Shown: positions 1 through 12,300 of the stretch, in pieces
How positions within the stretch are numbered: position 1 is the first letter of the stretch
How the letters are laid out: each line of letters begins with the position of its first letter
Source of the DNA: Phoebastria nigripes
Taxonomy: Eukaryota > Chordata > Aves > Procellariiformes > Diomedeidae
Reading direction: 5' to 3'
Length of the DNA stretch: 64,000 bases
NCBI GenBank assembly: GCA_035582835.1
Contig: JAYKAV010002661.1
Location: 821,296-885,295, forward strand
Program-made: the position numbers and the translations under genes
Notes under the pieces: model-generated
Seen by the model: only the letters and a program-made list of their open reading frames with translations
Database searches by the model: none
Told to the model about the DNA's origin: nothing

Positions 1-342
1 CCATATTCATTATCTAACAGCATTAAAGTGTTAAAACATTGCTAAGTGCATGGTTCAGGAAAAAAAAAAACCACCTTCCACAAAAAAGCAACAACTTATC
101 ATCTTAAAGTTAGCACCAGGTTTTTAAGGAACTCATTACCCCCTACAGAAAAAAGATCTGGTTTTTTTAATTTGTAACTATATGTATTAAAAATAGCAAA
201 GCAAAGTTTAAAGGAGTTCAGAGATACTGACAGACTCCAGCAATAGTGACTAGCTGAAATATTATGAAATAATTCAAATACAGCAGTGAATATGCTTATA
301 ATGCATGAAATACTATGCTATGCAATATCATCCTTCTCTTAC

Positions 343-382
343 CTGTTGAAGTCATCAGCATACTCATCGTCATCTCCATTTC
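343..382 (-). CDS. CEP43: CEP43 exon NGDDDEYADDFN, last exon in the window
   Basis: It is 40 nt between acceptor TTATTTAG and donor GTAAGA. The first two bases complete Gly, then NGDDDEYADDFN plus two bases of Ser/Arg. It corresponds to human TGEDDDYVDDFN. The remaining exons (human STSHRSEKSE to the C-terminus) are off the left edge. Confidence 0.95.
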
Positions 383-3300
383 CTAAATAATTTTTAAAAG
401 GTATTAATCAAACAAGTTTTCTCTTCAGGAAATGCAAAAAAGAATCTATTCCTGCACCAAAATACATGGTTTGATGGCCAGCAAAAGNGGGAGTAGATTA
501 CATTACTTGTGCAGATTTAGGAAGAGAAGCTGAGTTTGTGTTTGTCATTAATCAATCTCAATCTCATTTACACAAACTGTTTTGAAATTGAACATATATT
601 TTCAGGATATTGACTACATTGCTGAAGACAAAATTTAAATAGTTGGCAGCTCTATTTTGAGAGACAGTTGATACTTCTTATATCACATCATCTTCATACT
701 GCTCCTAAAGCTTACAAAAGGCAACTTTCAAAGGTGTGGACAGCAAGTAAACATGCCACTGAAAAACAGTAAGACTTGTCTGGCTGTGGTTTTCTGCAAA
801 TATAAACCCCTTCTTTTCTTAGAAACCTAGGCAACAAAATTTATCGCTTGATAGTAGCAAACGTACACACAGACTGAATCAAATTTTTGCTGCATGTGTA
901 AAATACTAATGCACATACAAGACACCAGTTTTCACTTTTCTGTATTCCTTTAGATCAGATCTTGCTCTTAACTCCAGTAAGTTTCACAATGGTGTTAGAG
1001 TGACAGAAGTAAAAGCTGAAGATTTTAGTTCAATGTGTATTTCAGTTTCTCAGATTCCTCTAAGAAGCTGGGCCAGAACTTACAGTTAAAAATATCAGAG
1101 CTTACTCATGTTTAGCAGTTACTTGCCTAATTCTAGTGATCCCAATTTTGCATTCACCAACCTCAGGTCTTTCAAAACAGAGTTTCTATTCAAATCTGTA
1201 ACAAAAGCATTTATATCAGAAATTCAATTTGTGACTCTTTAATAACATCCCACTTAAACATACCCATCAACCATTTGTAACAAGTGTTCTTTTATAACAA
1301 CCTTATTACCATACTATACTATAAAATTATATATTACATCCAATTTTCAGGCCTGAACTCTGCTAACATTTAAAAACATGAGTAGCAAACAGGGACAGTC
1401 TCCCAGTACTCAGGATCAGGTTTTACAACATGAAAGCAAATATCCCTAAAGAACTTGTGCAAATAATGTAAGATAACAATAAAAAGGAATAAGTTAATTT
1501 CAGTTAAAAACTGAGCAGTAGAATTTTATACTCCTGAAAACTGCTTTATATACACAAAAAAAAAAAAGGAGTGTACGTAAGTATTTCATGCTCCAAAACA
1601 TAAGATACCCCAATGGTAGCATATTATATCAAAACCAGTATGCGATCACTCAGTGAAAAAAGCGTTACTATGAAGCACACTACAACCAGAAGGGGGCCAC
1701 ATACAGGCTACTTAATCACATTTGCATCTGAATGCATAGATCATTCATTACATTACGGGAAGTATCTCCTACATTCACCAAAACACAAAAACATGTGAAA
1801 ACTTACTATCAGACTCCTTTAGCGAAGGTGCACCAGTCAGGGAGCTTAACCCACTTTTTAGAGGCGGTGCATCAGAAAGGGACGCTAGACCTCCTGCTTT
1901 ATTAGCTTCAGTTTTCCTAAAACAAACCAAATAAGTACTTCACAGAGCTGTAAAATGTGCATAGTGACTTTATTATTTACTAAATTGCCATAAAACTAGA
2001 ACAGCAGTATCTACAGCAAAAAGAGCAAGGGCAAAGGACTATTCATTCTGCAATCTTAAAAACAGTAGGCAGTTACTGGCACAAGTGTCAAGCAAGACAT
2101 TCAGTAAGAAAGTCACTTTCTCACCTATGCAAATACTTCTGCCTGCCTTCTTTCACAGACAGAGCTCCCGCACCTTCATCAGTATCACTATTTTTATCAA
2201 GGGGCCTTTCATTATCCCCACATGTAAACACAGTCAAAAGANGATAGATTCAGATATAAATCAATATTTAAATTAGTTTTACAACTAAGAGATTATGTCT
2301 GACGAAGCTATTAATCCCAAGAGCAGCCAGTTCACAGAATGAAAACCTCTCAGAGCAAAATAGATCTCATCACCACGTGTTAAAGTTCTCTTGGCTACTA
2401 CCTATTCCATTGATGTATCGAAAGTGTTGAGTTCAAATACTACTTGCAAGTAAATGATGAAGAAACACTATTAAAAAGAGATCAAGATTTTCACCTTCAG
2501 TATACCAGAACTGCTTGTTACTTTGATTCCGTTCCTATTAGTAATGGGCAACATTTGAATCATTCATTGTATCTATATCACCAAAATATCACGTATACCA
2601 TCACGTATTAAAACACTTCAAAATTTTGAACAACAGGTCAGAGACCTAGGGGCAATGGGAACTTGGATCATCTCTTACTCTGTCCTTAGTATCTGCTTGC
2701 TCCCTTCCTAATGTACCCTTCTTACAGGAATGGGCAAAGCTCCCATAAGGAATTTACCTTTTTGCAAACCAAGCAATGCTGGTGCATCTTCTACTCACTC
2801 ATCCCTTGGGATTCAGGCACACCAGCCCAACATAACACAAAAGGATTTCACCTGAAGAATATGTTCTTTTTTCTCCTCTAGAGGAGCTGCCAGGAGGGTA
2901 GAAGTGAAAGACTCAGCAGAGACAGCTCAGTTACAATTAGTTGCTAGCTCATTTATTATTAACATATCCAGCAAACCTTATTATCGAACATTCCTATAAT
3001 ATCTACATCACAATAACATTATGAGATACAAATTACTACTTGGTGGACTGTGACTCTACTACAGACACACATAATTTGGAAATAATTTTTTCTGTACGGA
3101 GTTTCTCTACTAGGGAAAAAATCCTTATTTTACTGAATAATTAAGAGTCTTTTTCTTGGATGGTTTTTTCAAAGAAATCCAGTTTACCCAATTTCAAAGT
3201 GAATTTCCTCTCTTGTCATATGAAAATACTCAAACAATAAGAAATTAGTAAATATTATTATTATCCAGAAGTTTTTCCAGCCTTTTCTACTTTTCCCAAC

Positions 3301-6300
3301 TTATTTAAACCTATTTTATGGCAATACAACCACTTGCTACAATGGTTAGACACTAGTTAAAGGCTAGTTAAATGAGCTCGAGTAAGGAGTAAATGCACTC
3401 AGATGCAGTTTTAATCTTGACATTTCCAGTAAGAAAAAGAGAAAAGAAATACCATAGTAGGGTTACTTGTAACACACAATATTTTCCAGAGAAAAATCAC
3501 TGCTCTGAGGAAAAAAAATTCTGCTCTTTATATACATCCAACTAAAGCTGTATTACAAATAATCTTTCTCAAAGAGTCTGTTAGTTTGCTAGAAAGAGAC
3601 CTAGTTTACCTGGCATGATTGCTTTCTGCTGTACCAGAATGATCCCATTCCAAGAGTAAGCATCTACTGTAGCGATAATACAAAAAAGTTTATACTGTTC
3701 CACCCACTGTCGACATAGTTGGGGGAAAAAGCCAACATGAGGGGAGCTACTGTCAAACTGACTTGCAAACGCTTCTGCAACCTCTTCTAGTCACCTCTAC
3801 TAAGCTAGAGCAATTCTCCAATTACTCGAGCACAGCAAAAGAACACCATGAAATGATCTTGCAGCATTTCTCAATAGAGATATTTAAACTAAGCTTCAAG
3901 ATAACGTGACATAACACAAAGATAGGTTTTTCAGTTTTATAACAAAGCTGTTGTATAGTTCAGTCACTAGTTCTTGTTTCAAATGGTATTTTTCAGTCAG
4001 AGTCCATAGATGAACAATAAAAAACACCTTTCAGAAGTGTCTGCAAAATTGACATATGCAGAAATAACAACACTTCACTGAAAACATAGAACCTCACAGA
4101 AAAGGTGCTGCAGAGTGAAGAGGAAACCCTCAGCTGTGAGAAAACTTATTCTCACAGTTTATGGAGCCAGTTTACACATTCACCAGACTTTTTATACTCC
4201 TTACAAAGCTATACAGATACCTAAAGCACTATCCCTGTCATTGTCCACTTCCTTTAGTAGTGATGACCACTGCAGCTCTGCTGCAAGAAGAGACATTGAC
4301 ATCTGTGCCTCACACATGTTCATTTCACCAAAGAAATAGGCTGGGGACATTATATAGTCTAACTAATGCACCTGAAAGTGATACAGGTTTTTCCACTCAC
4401 AGTACATCCAAGAGATCCCAGATGACACTGTGCATTTCAAAGAATAGAATCATAGAAATGCACATTTCAGAAACAAAGTGTTCCAGAACAGATCTAAACA
4501 CTCACATTTACAAAGTGCAAATAATCAAACACCAGCTAGCTCTCAAAGGTCTGCAAGCACACTGAGGACAAAATAAACCTGTATTAAGTAGAACATCCAT
4601 GTTACTTACCAGCCATAAGTTCTTTCTGGTTTGGGAATAGGATCATCAAAAAAAGAATCTCCCTCTACATCATCTTCATCCACACCTGGATCACTTTTTT
4701 CTTTGGTATTTAAGTCTTTGTTTTCTAGTTGAGGATCTAGTTTTGTTTCATTANGCAGAAAATGAATGCTCCTTTTGCTTGCTTCCCCTGATGAGACACT
4801 TGTATCACTTTGAGTGGTTTCAGCTGCCTTGAAAGATAAAGAAAAGAGCCCTCAATGAAAGGAGTAAGTAATTTCTCTTGAAGAAAATCCATATAAACTG
4901 GATTTATGTCTTATAATACTGTAAGTGGTAATATAAACACACAACATATAATATACACCTACCATCACTTTTTAAAAAGTTAGCTCAAATTTATTAGTAT
5001 CATCAGGAATCACACAAGAGAAAAAAGTTGTTTTATCACTTTAGAAAGGAAGTGTTCTTTATTGTTGCTGCCATTAAAAAAAATTTTGTTCCATCCTCTG
5101 CATTGCTTTGCTATATAGATCATCTCTATTATAAAAGCAACCAATTTTAAAAGATGTTGGTCATCAAATAAATCTACATACAGACCAATTCTTACCTCCT
5201 AGCTTTGAATAGGGGGGTTTGTTTGTATTACAGCCTGAAAGTTACATGATGGTTTATTAGTATTATTTTGCAACTCATCTATAAACAAATGTTGTTAGTT
5301 ACAGCCATGGTCTTCAAAAGAAATCAATTTAAACCCACACAAATTACTCTAACTTCCATACTAAATGGTAATGTCTGCAATATAATACTAGGTTTTAAAG
5401 TGGCAAGCGTAAGAAGACTGCAGTTAATGACACTTTCTCCCTCCAAACAGTAAAAACAAAAATGACACAAACAAGTTACTTTAAAAGTACATAACTTTCA
5501 GTCTTTTTATCATGCTCATGGCTCAGTCCCACAGATACTCAAGCTTGTAAGGACTATTCTATGTAAGATACCATATAAGATCAACTAATACAGCTCAAGT
5601 CGTATCTTTGTAAAACTTCGTGGCCCAAAGAACAATATTCAAATTTACCTAGATAATCAAGCTGTTGTGAAAAAACAATTTTTATTTTTAAACAATATCA
5701 TTTTACTACCTAGCAAGCAGTACTGCAATTTTTATCTTCCCCTAGACTTATTAAAATTAAGCCAGTGAAAAGATCCTATTTATTTCACTAACTTCCTTCC
5801 TGCACACTAAGGAATAGCAACAGTTTTGAAGCAAAACCAACAGTATTGTTTAATCCATATAACCAGTATGTGGGTTGCACTGTCCCAAGTATTACTTTGT
5901 CAGTCACTAACTTTCATTCAGAAGGTTGAAGTAAAATTTTCAAACCATAGGCCACGGAAGTTGAAACAAGGCCAACCAAGGTCATTTTATCTCAGTCACA
6001 GAACCACATGCAATTGCTGGCAGCAGCTCAGTTCTTCTAGGGCAAGAAAAAGTACTTATACCTGTAAGTGGTAGTAACAACAATATTTTAATTTCCTATC
6101 CTAGAGGAACAGAATTGTTGTTGAAAATTAAGAACTTAGTGATACCCTGACTGGAGTATAAGAGAAATTACAGCTACTTTTCTGTTCTTTTTCTGTTCTG
6201 GGCCCTGAGGGAGTGAGCTGCTGCTATCTCATCTGAGAAACTAGAAGCACAACAGCTGGCCTTTGCTTGAATTTATGCATCATAAAGTTTTGCTAAAGTG

Positions 6301-9300
6301 AAATAACTACTTTCAAATTGTATGATAGCTTAACCATGGTTAAGGGTTCAAAGAGCAACATGCCTACCTTGGGTTTCAGACTAACGGTGTTAATAAGATA
6401 AGTCAGAGTGTGGTTTCACACTTGCACTTAAACAAATTAATTCTTTGCTGCTGCCAAGAGCTGTGGTCTTGGTCTCTCCTAGCACACTCCCTTCTATGTT
6501 AGGTCTATTGGTTGCCAAGTCACAGTCAGAGCCAGTTGAGCTCACAGGCTTGCTGAAAAACCACTAGAGAATCTCAAGTTTAAATCAGGAAGTCTAGATT
6601 GTTCAGATAACTTCCATCTTGCTCCAGCCAGGACTGGCTAAAATTTCCTCCTTCTGCGTTATTTTTACTCCAAGTATGTTGCATAGGCAGAATATTCTCC
6701 CATCCTGCCTTTGCTGAGGAGAGAGAGAACCGGGGGGGGGGGGGGGGCAGAATCTAAGAACTGTAGTCCCATTAAGATATCCACTACTTATTCTTAGAGG
6801 AATATGTAGTTCAACCAACAGCTGTTGCTGTTTCTATGAAGAAACTTCCATACAGAAACCAATTTTCTCCCGTTTGAGACAAATATATTCTCATGGAGGA
6901 TTCAGCAATATATTATGAAAAGCATTTCCAGAACATGTTAATCTCTCTCACACTGCAATGGAATTATGATTTGCTTGCCACAGAAGATGGGTATAAAGAA
7001 TATAAAAAGCCTGATCATAAATTCCAACTTGTTTGAAATTATATTCTACTTGCAACCTCATCGCATCAGAAAGCATGTAAATGAAAGTGTTCTTATCACT
7101 GCCTTTGCTGCTGCTGCATGCCATAAGTATTCAACTCCTAACTGTGGTGTTCTGACAATGCACAACTCTCTCCTTAAAAAAAGGAAACATGGTTCAATGA
7201 ATGATCTTTTACCACACTTTAATACTTCTTGCTCAGAATTAAATACTCCTATATGGTAGTTTCTCTAAAATTTAGACCTCAGAATAAACCTTAGAATAAA
7301 CCTTATATGGAGACTCAGAATAAACCTTGTATGGACACTTTCTTGTGTCCATATACTTACTGGGGATTAAGTATATACACATTAAAAAAATGCCACTATC
7401 GGCTAGACCAGTCACAATCACTATCATTAAGCTGAAGTCAGTCAATAGGAGAAGCTTTTGCATCTATGGACTAGTGCATCTAAATAGTCATTAGCAGCCT
7501 GAAAAAGAATTCTGACCACCTCAACACAGAGAGGAATACAACAAACTGCAATACAGTACCACTTCTGGAAAACAGCACTAATCTTTGGAAATCATTCAGA
7601 CATGGTTTATATTTATTTTCTACACAGTTTAGACAGCACTATGAGCTGGGTACAGGAGTTCCTGTTTTGTACAGGCCCAAACAATTGTGATAAAAGAACT
7701 AAGACTGTCATTTATTCTTGTTATAATCTTAAACAACAGGAATGACTGTTACTACTCCATGATACCTTCTCTAAAGCAGATATTCTAGGCATAACTTAAA
7801 ACTCATTCTTATCAATCTAGGTTTGTAATGAAACAAGTCTTAAGATATTATACTCCTCTGTGCTTGTGTCTGTCTTCCCCTAAATAATGTATTTTGGACT
7901 GGCTAAGTTTAACCACTGCAAAAAGGGTAGAAGTTTCAAAAAAAANAAAAAAACACACCACCAAAAACCAAAACACCAAACCTGCATAACTGTATTGCAA
8001 AAAGTTCTGTCAAGAACAGACATAAAGGAATAAGATTCATACCAGACAGAGGTTGGACCAGCCTTGAGACATGTGCATGCACACCCAGAAAAAAAACCAT
8101 ATGAAACCTGGTTCAATTTACAAGCTACTACTGGAACTACTTTTTTCCTCCTCTAGACAACTATTCTTTTCCTGAGGAAGAGCCATATAACAAACACTTA
8201 GCTCTTCTCTTTCTGACCTACTTATTTCAAATACAGTAATTTAAGCCTGAAGATGAAAGGTGGTATATGCAAGGGAGAATGGAATATTTATGACTTCTAA
8301 CTCATCATCAGCTAAGTTCTTCTTAGCTAATCTAGAACCACCCTAAGACAAAAGTAGGCTCAGGTATGAAGCAACAGTATTAGTAACAGTGATGTTTAAT
8401 CAGCATTCAGATCTTTTTAGTGGATTTGTTTTGTTTTAAAAGCTGGTGCCAAGCAAGAATTATCTTCTCCTAAAGCAGGTCTGAAATTATTAGAATTTCC
8501 ATTCAAAAGTCAGTTACAGTTATATTAGCTTTTAAGATACTATCAACAAGCACAGCAATTAATAAAGTAACAATCTTGAAATGAAGCTTGCTTTTCAAAT
8601 TGTATAGTCTTCTGGTTTTGCATGGCAAAAAACTAAAGAACTGGAACAAAATGAAGCAGATCCAATCTGAGCTGTCATTTTATTTTCTTTTATCCTTATC
8701 AGTCCCTCTCCCAAATGAATAAACTAACAACAAAATCCATGCAATATCTTATTTCTCAGCTTCTAAGTTATTTCCAGTAATCTTGAAAAGCTATTAAAAC
8801 TTTTTATGTGATCAGATTACATCAATAATTTGAACAAACTTTAGTACTTGAATCAGGGTTGTTTTGCCCTTTTGTTTTTTTTTTTTGACTGGGTGCAGTG
8901 GGTAGCTGGTTTCTTGTGGAAAAGAGGCTTAAGCGATCATGCCCCTTTCCATGCCCTACACTTTCCCATAATTCTCAACGTGCTGATCAGTTCCAGTCAA
9001 ATGTAAAGGAGTATTAGAGGCCTACAAGATGTTAGTTAATACAGATTTTGTGCTAACAGGAAGTGACAAAGAAAGTCACAGGCCCCAACACAAAGACAGT
9101 TGTATCCTAACACCTTATCAATCCCAAGCAGCAATCATCCAGCTGCCTGATAAACAGCCAAGTTAGCTCCAACCTGTCTGCATCTCACAGAGACTCTGTG
9201 TATGCGCTGTCACCTACCCAGTCGGAAAGGTACAGGACTTTGCAGATCATTTAAGTGAACGCCATCGTACCTGCAGTTTATTGGAGTTCTCCCTTTTACT

Positions 9301-12300
9301 TATCTCATGTATATTATGTAGCTTTTTCATTATATATAAACAATCTTACCTTATTTGGTATAGGGTGTGTACCTGATCTTCCATCAGATGATTTTGATGT
9401 GGGGCACAGGCTATCACTTAGAACTGGAGCCANCTAAGAAGTTTCACATAAACACTTATTAAAAAATATATTGCATTTTGTCATAATACCATCAAACAAG
9501 AAACAAGGCTATCATCCTCACTTACACAGTATACAAACTGTGACACTGTGATGCCATGTTAGGAAGTCTATGACAACTACTTTTGAATTTAAGCTTTTGT
9601 TGGGGTACTGAATGCATCTTGGGTGCAGAGAATTTTCTTTCGAGTCAATCACGACAGAGACTAATCAAATGCTACTGGTTGGATTTCATTCATTTAATTA
9701 ACAACTTTAATTATGTATTCCATTAAAATATTCCTGTCATTGCCTTCAGGTAGTTCAATACTTTTGTATATTCAGTTTTAAATACATATGTTTTCAGAAC
9801 AGCTTTAAAGCTTTTAACAAAACCAATTCTAGGCTTTTCAGATCATATTAAAATTAGAAGTATGCCAAAGAAAATAGGTACAGCTAAAAGTGTCATCAAA
9901 CCACATTAGAAATTAGAAAATAAGTGACACAGTTTTGTGTCATTTATCTGGGTTCACTCTGTGTTACTATGTTGTAGCAGAACATTAGTAAGGAGTACTA
10001 GGGTGGCATTAAAAGTAATACAATAGTCATAGTCTTTATCGTTTTCCAGTAAGTTATGTCGAAGGCATTTCCTATTATCCTAAATATAATACAGACTTTA
10101 AACAGTATAATACTACAACAGTAGCCAAGTGCTCTTAATTTCAGTTTATTTTTCATCATTGAAATGAAAATGAATAAAGAATTATGAAGAAAGAAAGAAA
10201 TTACATGTTAATATACTTACTTCTCCACTGCCTGAAATCTTTTTCTGCTGACATTTTCTAACAACCTCCAACAACAGGGGACCACCCACAGTACCTTCTG
10301 CTTCTATAATTCCCAAATCTCGAGCTAAGTTTTCTCGACCATCAAGGCCATTTAGCTGGTGGGGTGGGGCATGGGCAAGGAAAAAAACACATTAAAAAAA
10401 AAAATCACAACACAGAAATAACTTCCAGAAAACACAATATATATTTTGTAATATAACTCCTAAAGCTTTTTGGTCTTATTTAACACAGCAATCTTTTGAC
10501 TAAACAGTGATTATTTAAGACTTCCTGTTGCATGTGGACTAAAGTAATGACAGCCTATTGCATCATTTACTTCTGATCTGTACCTGAACTTATCACAGAC
10601 CATCCAAAGTTGTTTTAAATATGCAAGTATTCATCATTAGTATGCTTCAGGATTTAAGGATTTATATGGTCAAGTTACTTTAGCCTGTCACATTTAAAAG
10701 TGGATCCTAGGACACCTAGCCAGTGGTTCCAGCAAATTCATAGATGATGGAGACTCCCCACTCCTGTGCATATAGAAGTACACCAGCATAGGTAAACATT
10801 TACTTTCATTCTCTGTTTCACTTTAAAAAAACATTGGTTTGGACAGAAACAGGGATGAAAGTAATTCAATATCAGCCATAAAAAAAAAAAAAAAGACAGG
10901 AAAAAAATAAAGAAAAATACACTTTTTAAAACTGAACTTCACATTATAGCAGGAGCAGAATGCTGCAGCAAACCCAGGCTGGTTGGCATAACCTCAGAAT
11001 GGCAACACTGCAAAGGGCACCAGTTCATCTTGAACTCCTACGATTATTTAGTGACACTTCCTATCAAAACACTAGTCAAGCAAATACGAAGCAAGCCACC
11101 ACTAGTCAAGCACACTGAAACATGGAGGATAAAGAGAAAATACAACAGACTGCTCAGAGACAGGGGCTAGAAGAGGAAGACAAAGTAAAATCTTTCAGCA
11201 CTATACACAGCAGTCTAGGCCAACTTGCTTAACTTTGGCCAAATTTCATATATGCACTGCAATAGGTGAAAAAGACACTTTTACTGGAAAAAGGAAGGGG
11301 GCATTTCAAAGAGCATGAGATGCCTTTACAACACAAACAAAGCACTACTCCCAAGAGTGCGTGGCAACATGACAGAAAGCATGATTGTTTCTATTTGGTA
11401 GCATGAACATGAATCTTTGTACAGATGTGTCCTAGTGCAATAAATGCAGCTAGGGGTATTTGGCAAAGGACAAGGGTGTATGGGATTTTCTTTGATTAAG
11501 CCCCTAAAACAAAACATGAACTTCTGAGAAACAGAAGTCAATTAATTGATTTAACAAAGTTGGATTTTTAATAAATTAACTATTTAAACTGACATTAAGA
11601 ATAAAAATGAGTATTCGAGATGTAAAGAGAAATTCTTCAGTTAAATGGAACTGTTTCAAACCCAAATTTATTATTAAAGCCTTTATATCATAAAAAGAGA
11701 CAAAGGGACATACATGATGAAAAACCTCTAACTCAATATCAAAAGCCTAAAAGCAATCAGTTGGGCTACATGATCATTGTAGGTCCCTTCCAACTGAACT
11801 ATTCTATTCAATCACTTTTTGTCATGTGCATCTGCACAAAGTCCTTTGTTTCACTGAAATTTCTCTCAGAGTAGATTACTGACATTATTTTAATTTTCAT
11901 GTAACAATACTAACTTAATATCATGACATAGTAAAATTATTGGCAAAAAAATGTTGCGGGAGTATTCTGTTGTATATACAGTTATATGATTTCACAAAAA
12001 TTATTAATTTGTTCATCCAAAATCAACACATTATCAAGCATTGTTTTTTGATAAAGGGAATACTCACTCATATTAGCACACTTTCACGGAATATGTGTCT
12101 TTATGGCAATAAGTACCTTTTACAGACTAAATATAAAAAATTATTTAGAATAAACACAAGCAAGAAGCTTAAACAAATCTACTACAGCTTCTGTATTCAT
12201 TGCCATGCACTCCAAACAATCAGCATAGCATACAAATAAAACTAGTATATCTTACTGTGCTTGATTCAGGCTGAAAAACAGCCAATGTAAAATCAAGATT

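Noticed and set aside
6174..6205. Reverse-strand segment reading GPEQKKNRK between a CAG acceptor and a weak GTAGCT donor, as the missing CEP43 Lys-rich exon
   Set aside because: Only nine codons, with a weak donor and marginal similarity to the human segment; not convincing without transcripts.
7272..7463. Repetitive KVYSESPYKVYSKVYSEV-type frame on the minus strand
   Set aside because: It is the translation of a short AGAATAAACCTT tandem repeat in an intron, not a protein repeat domain.
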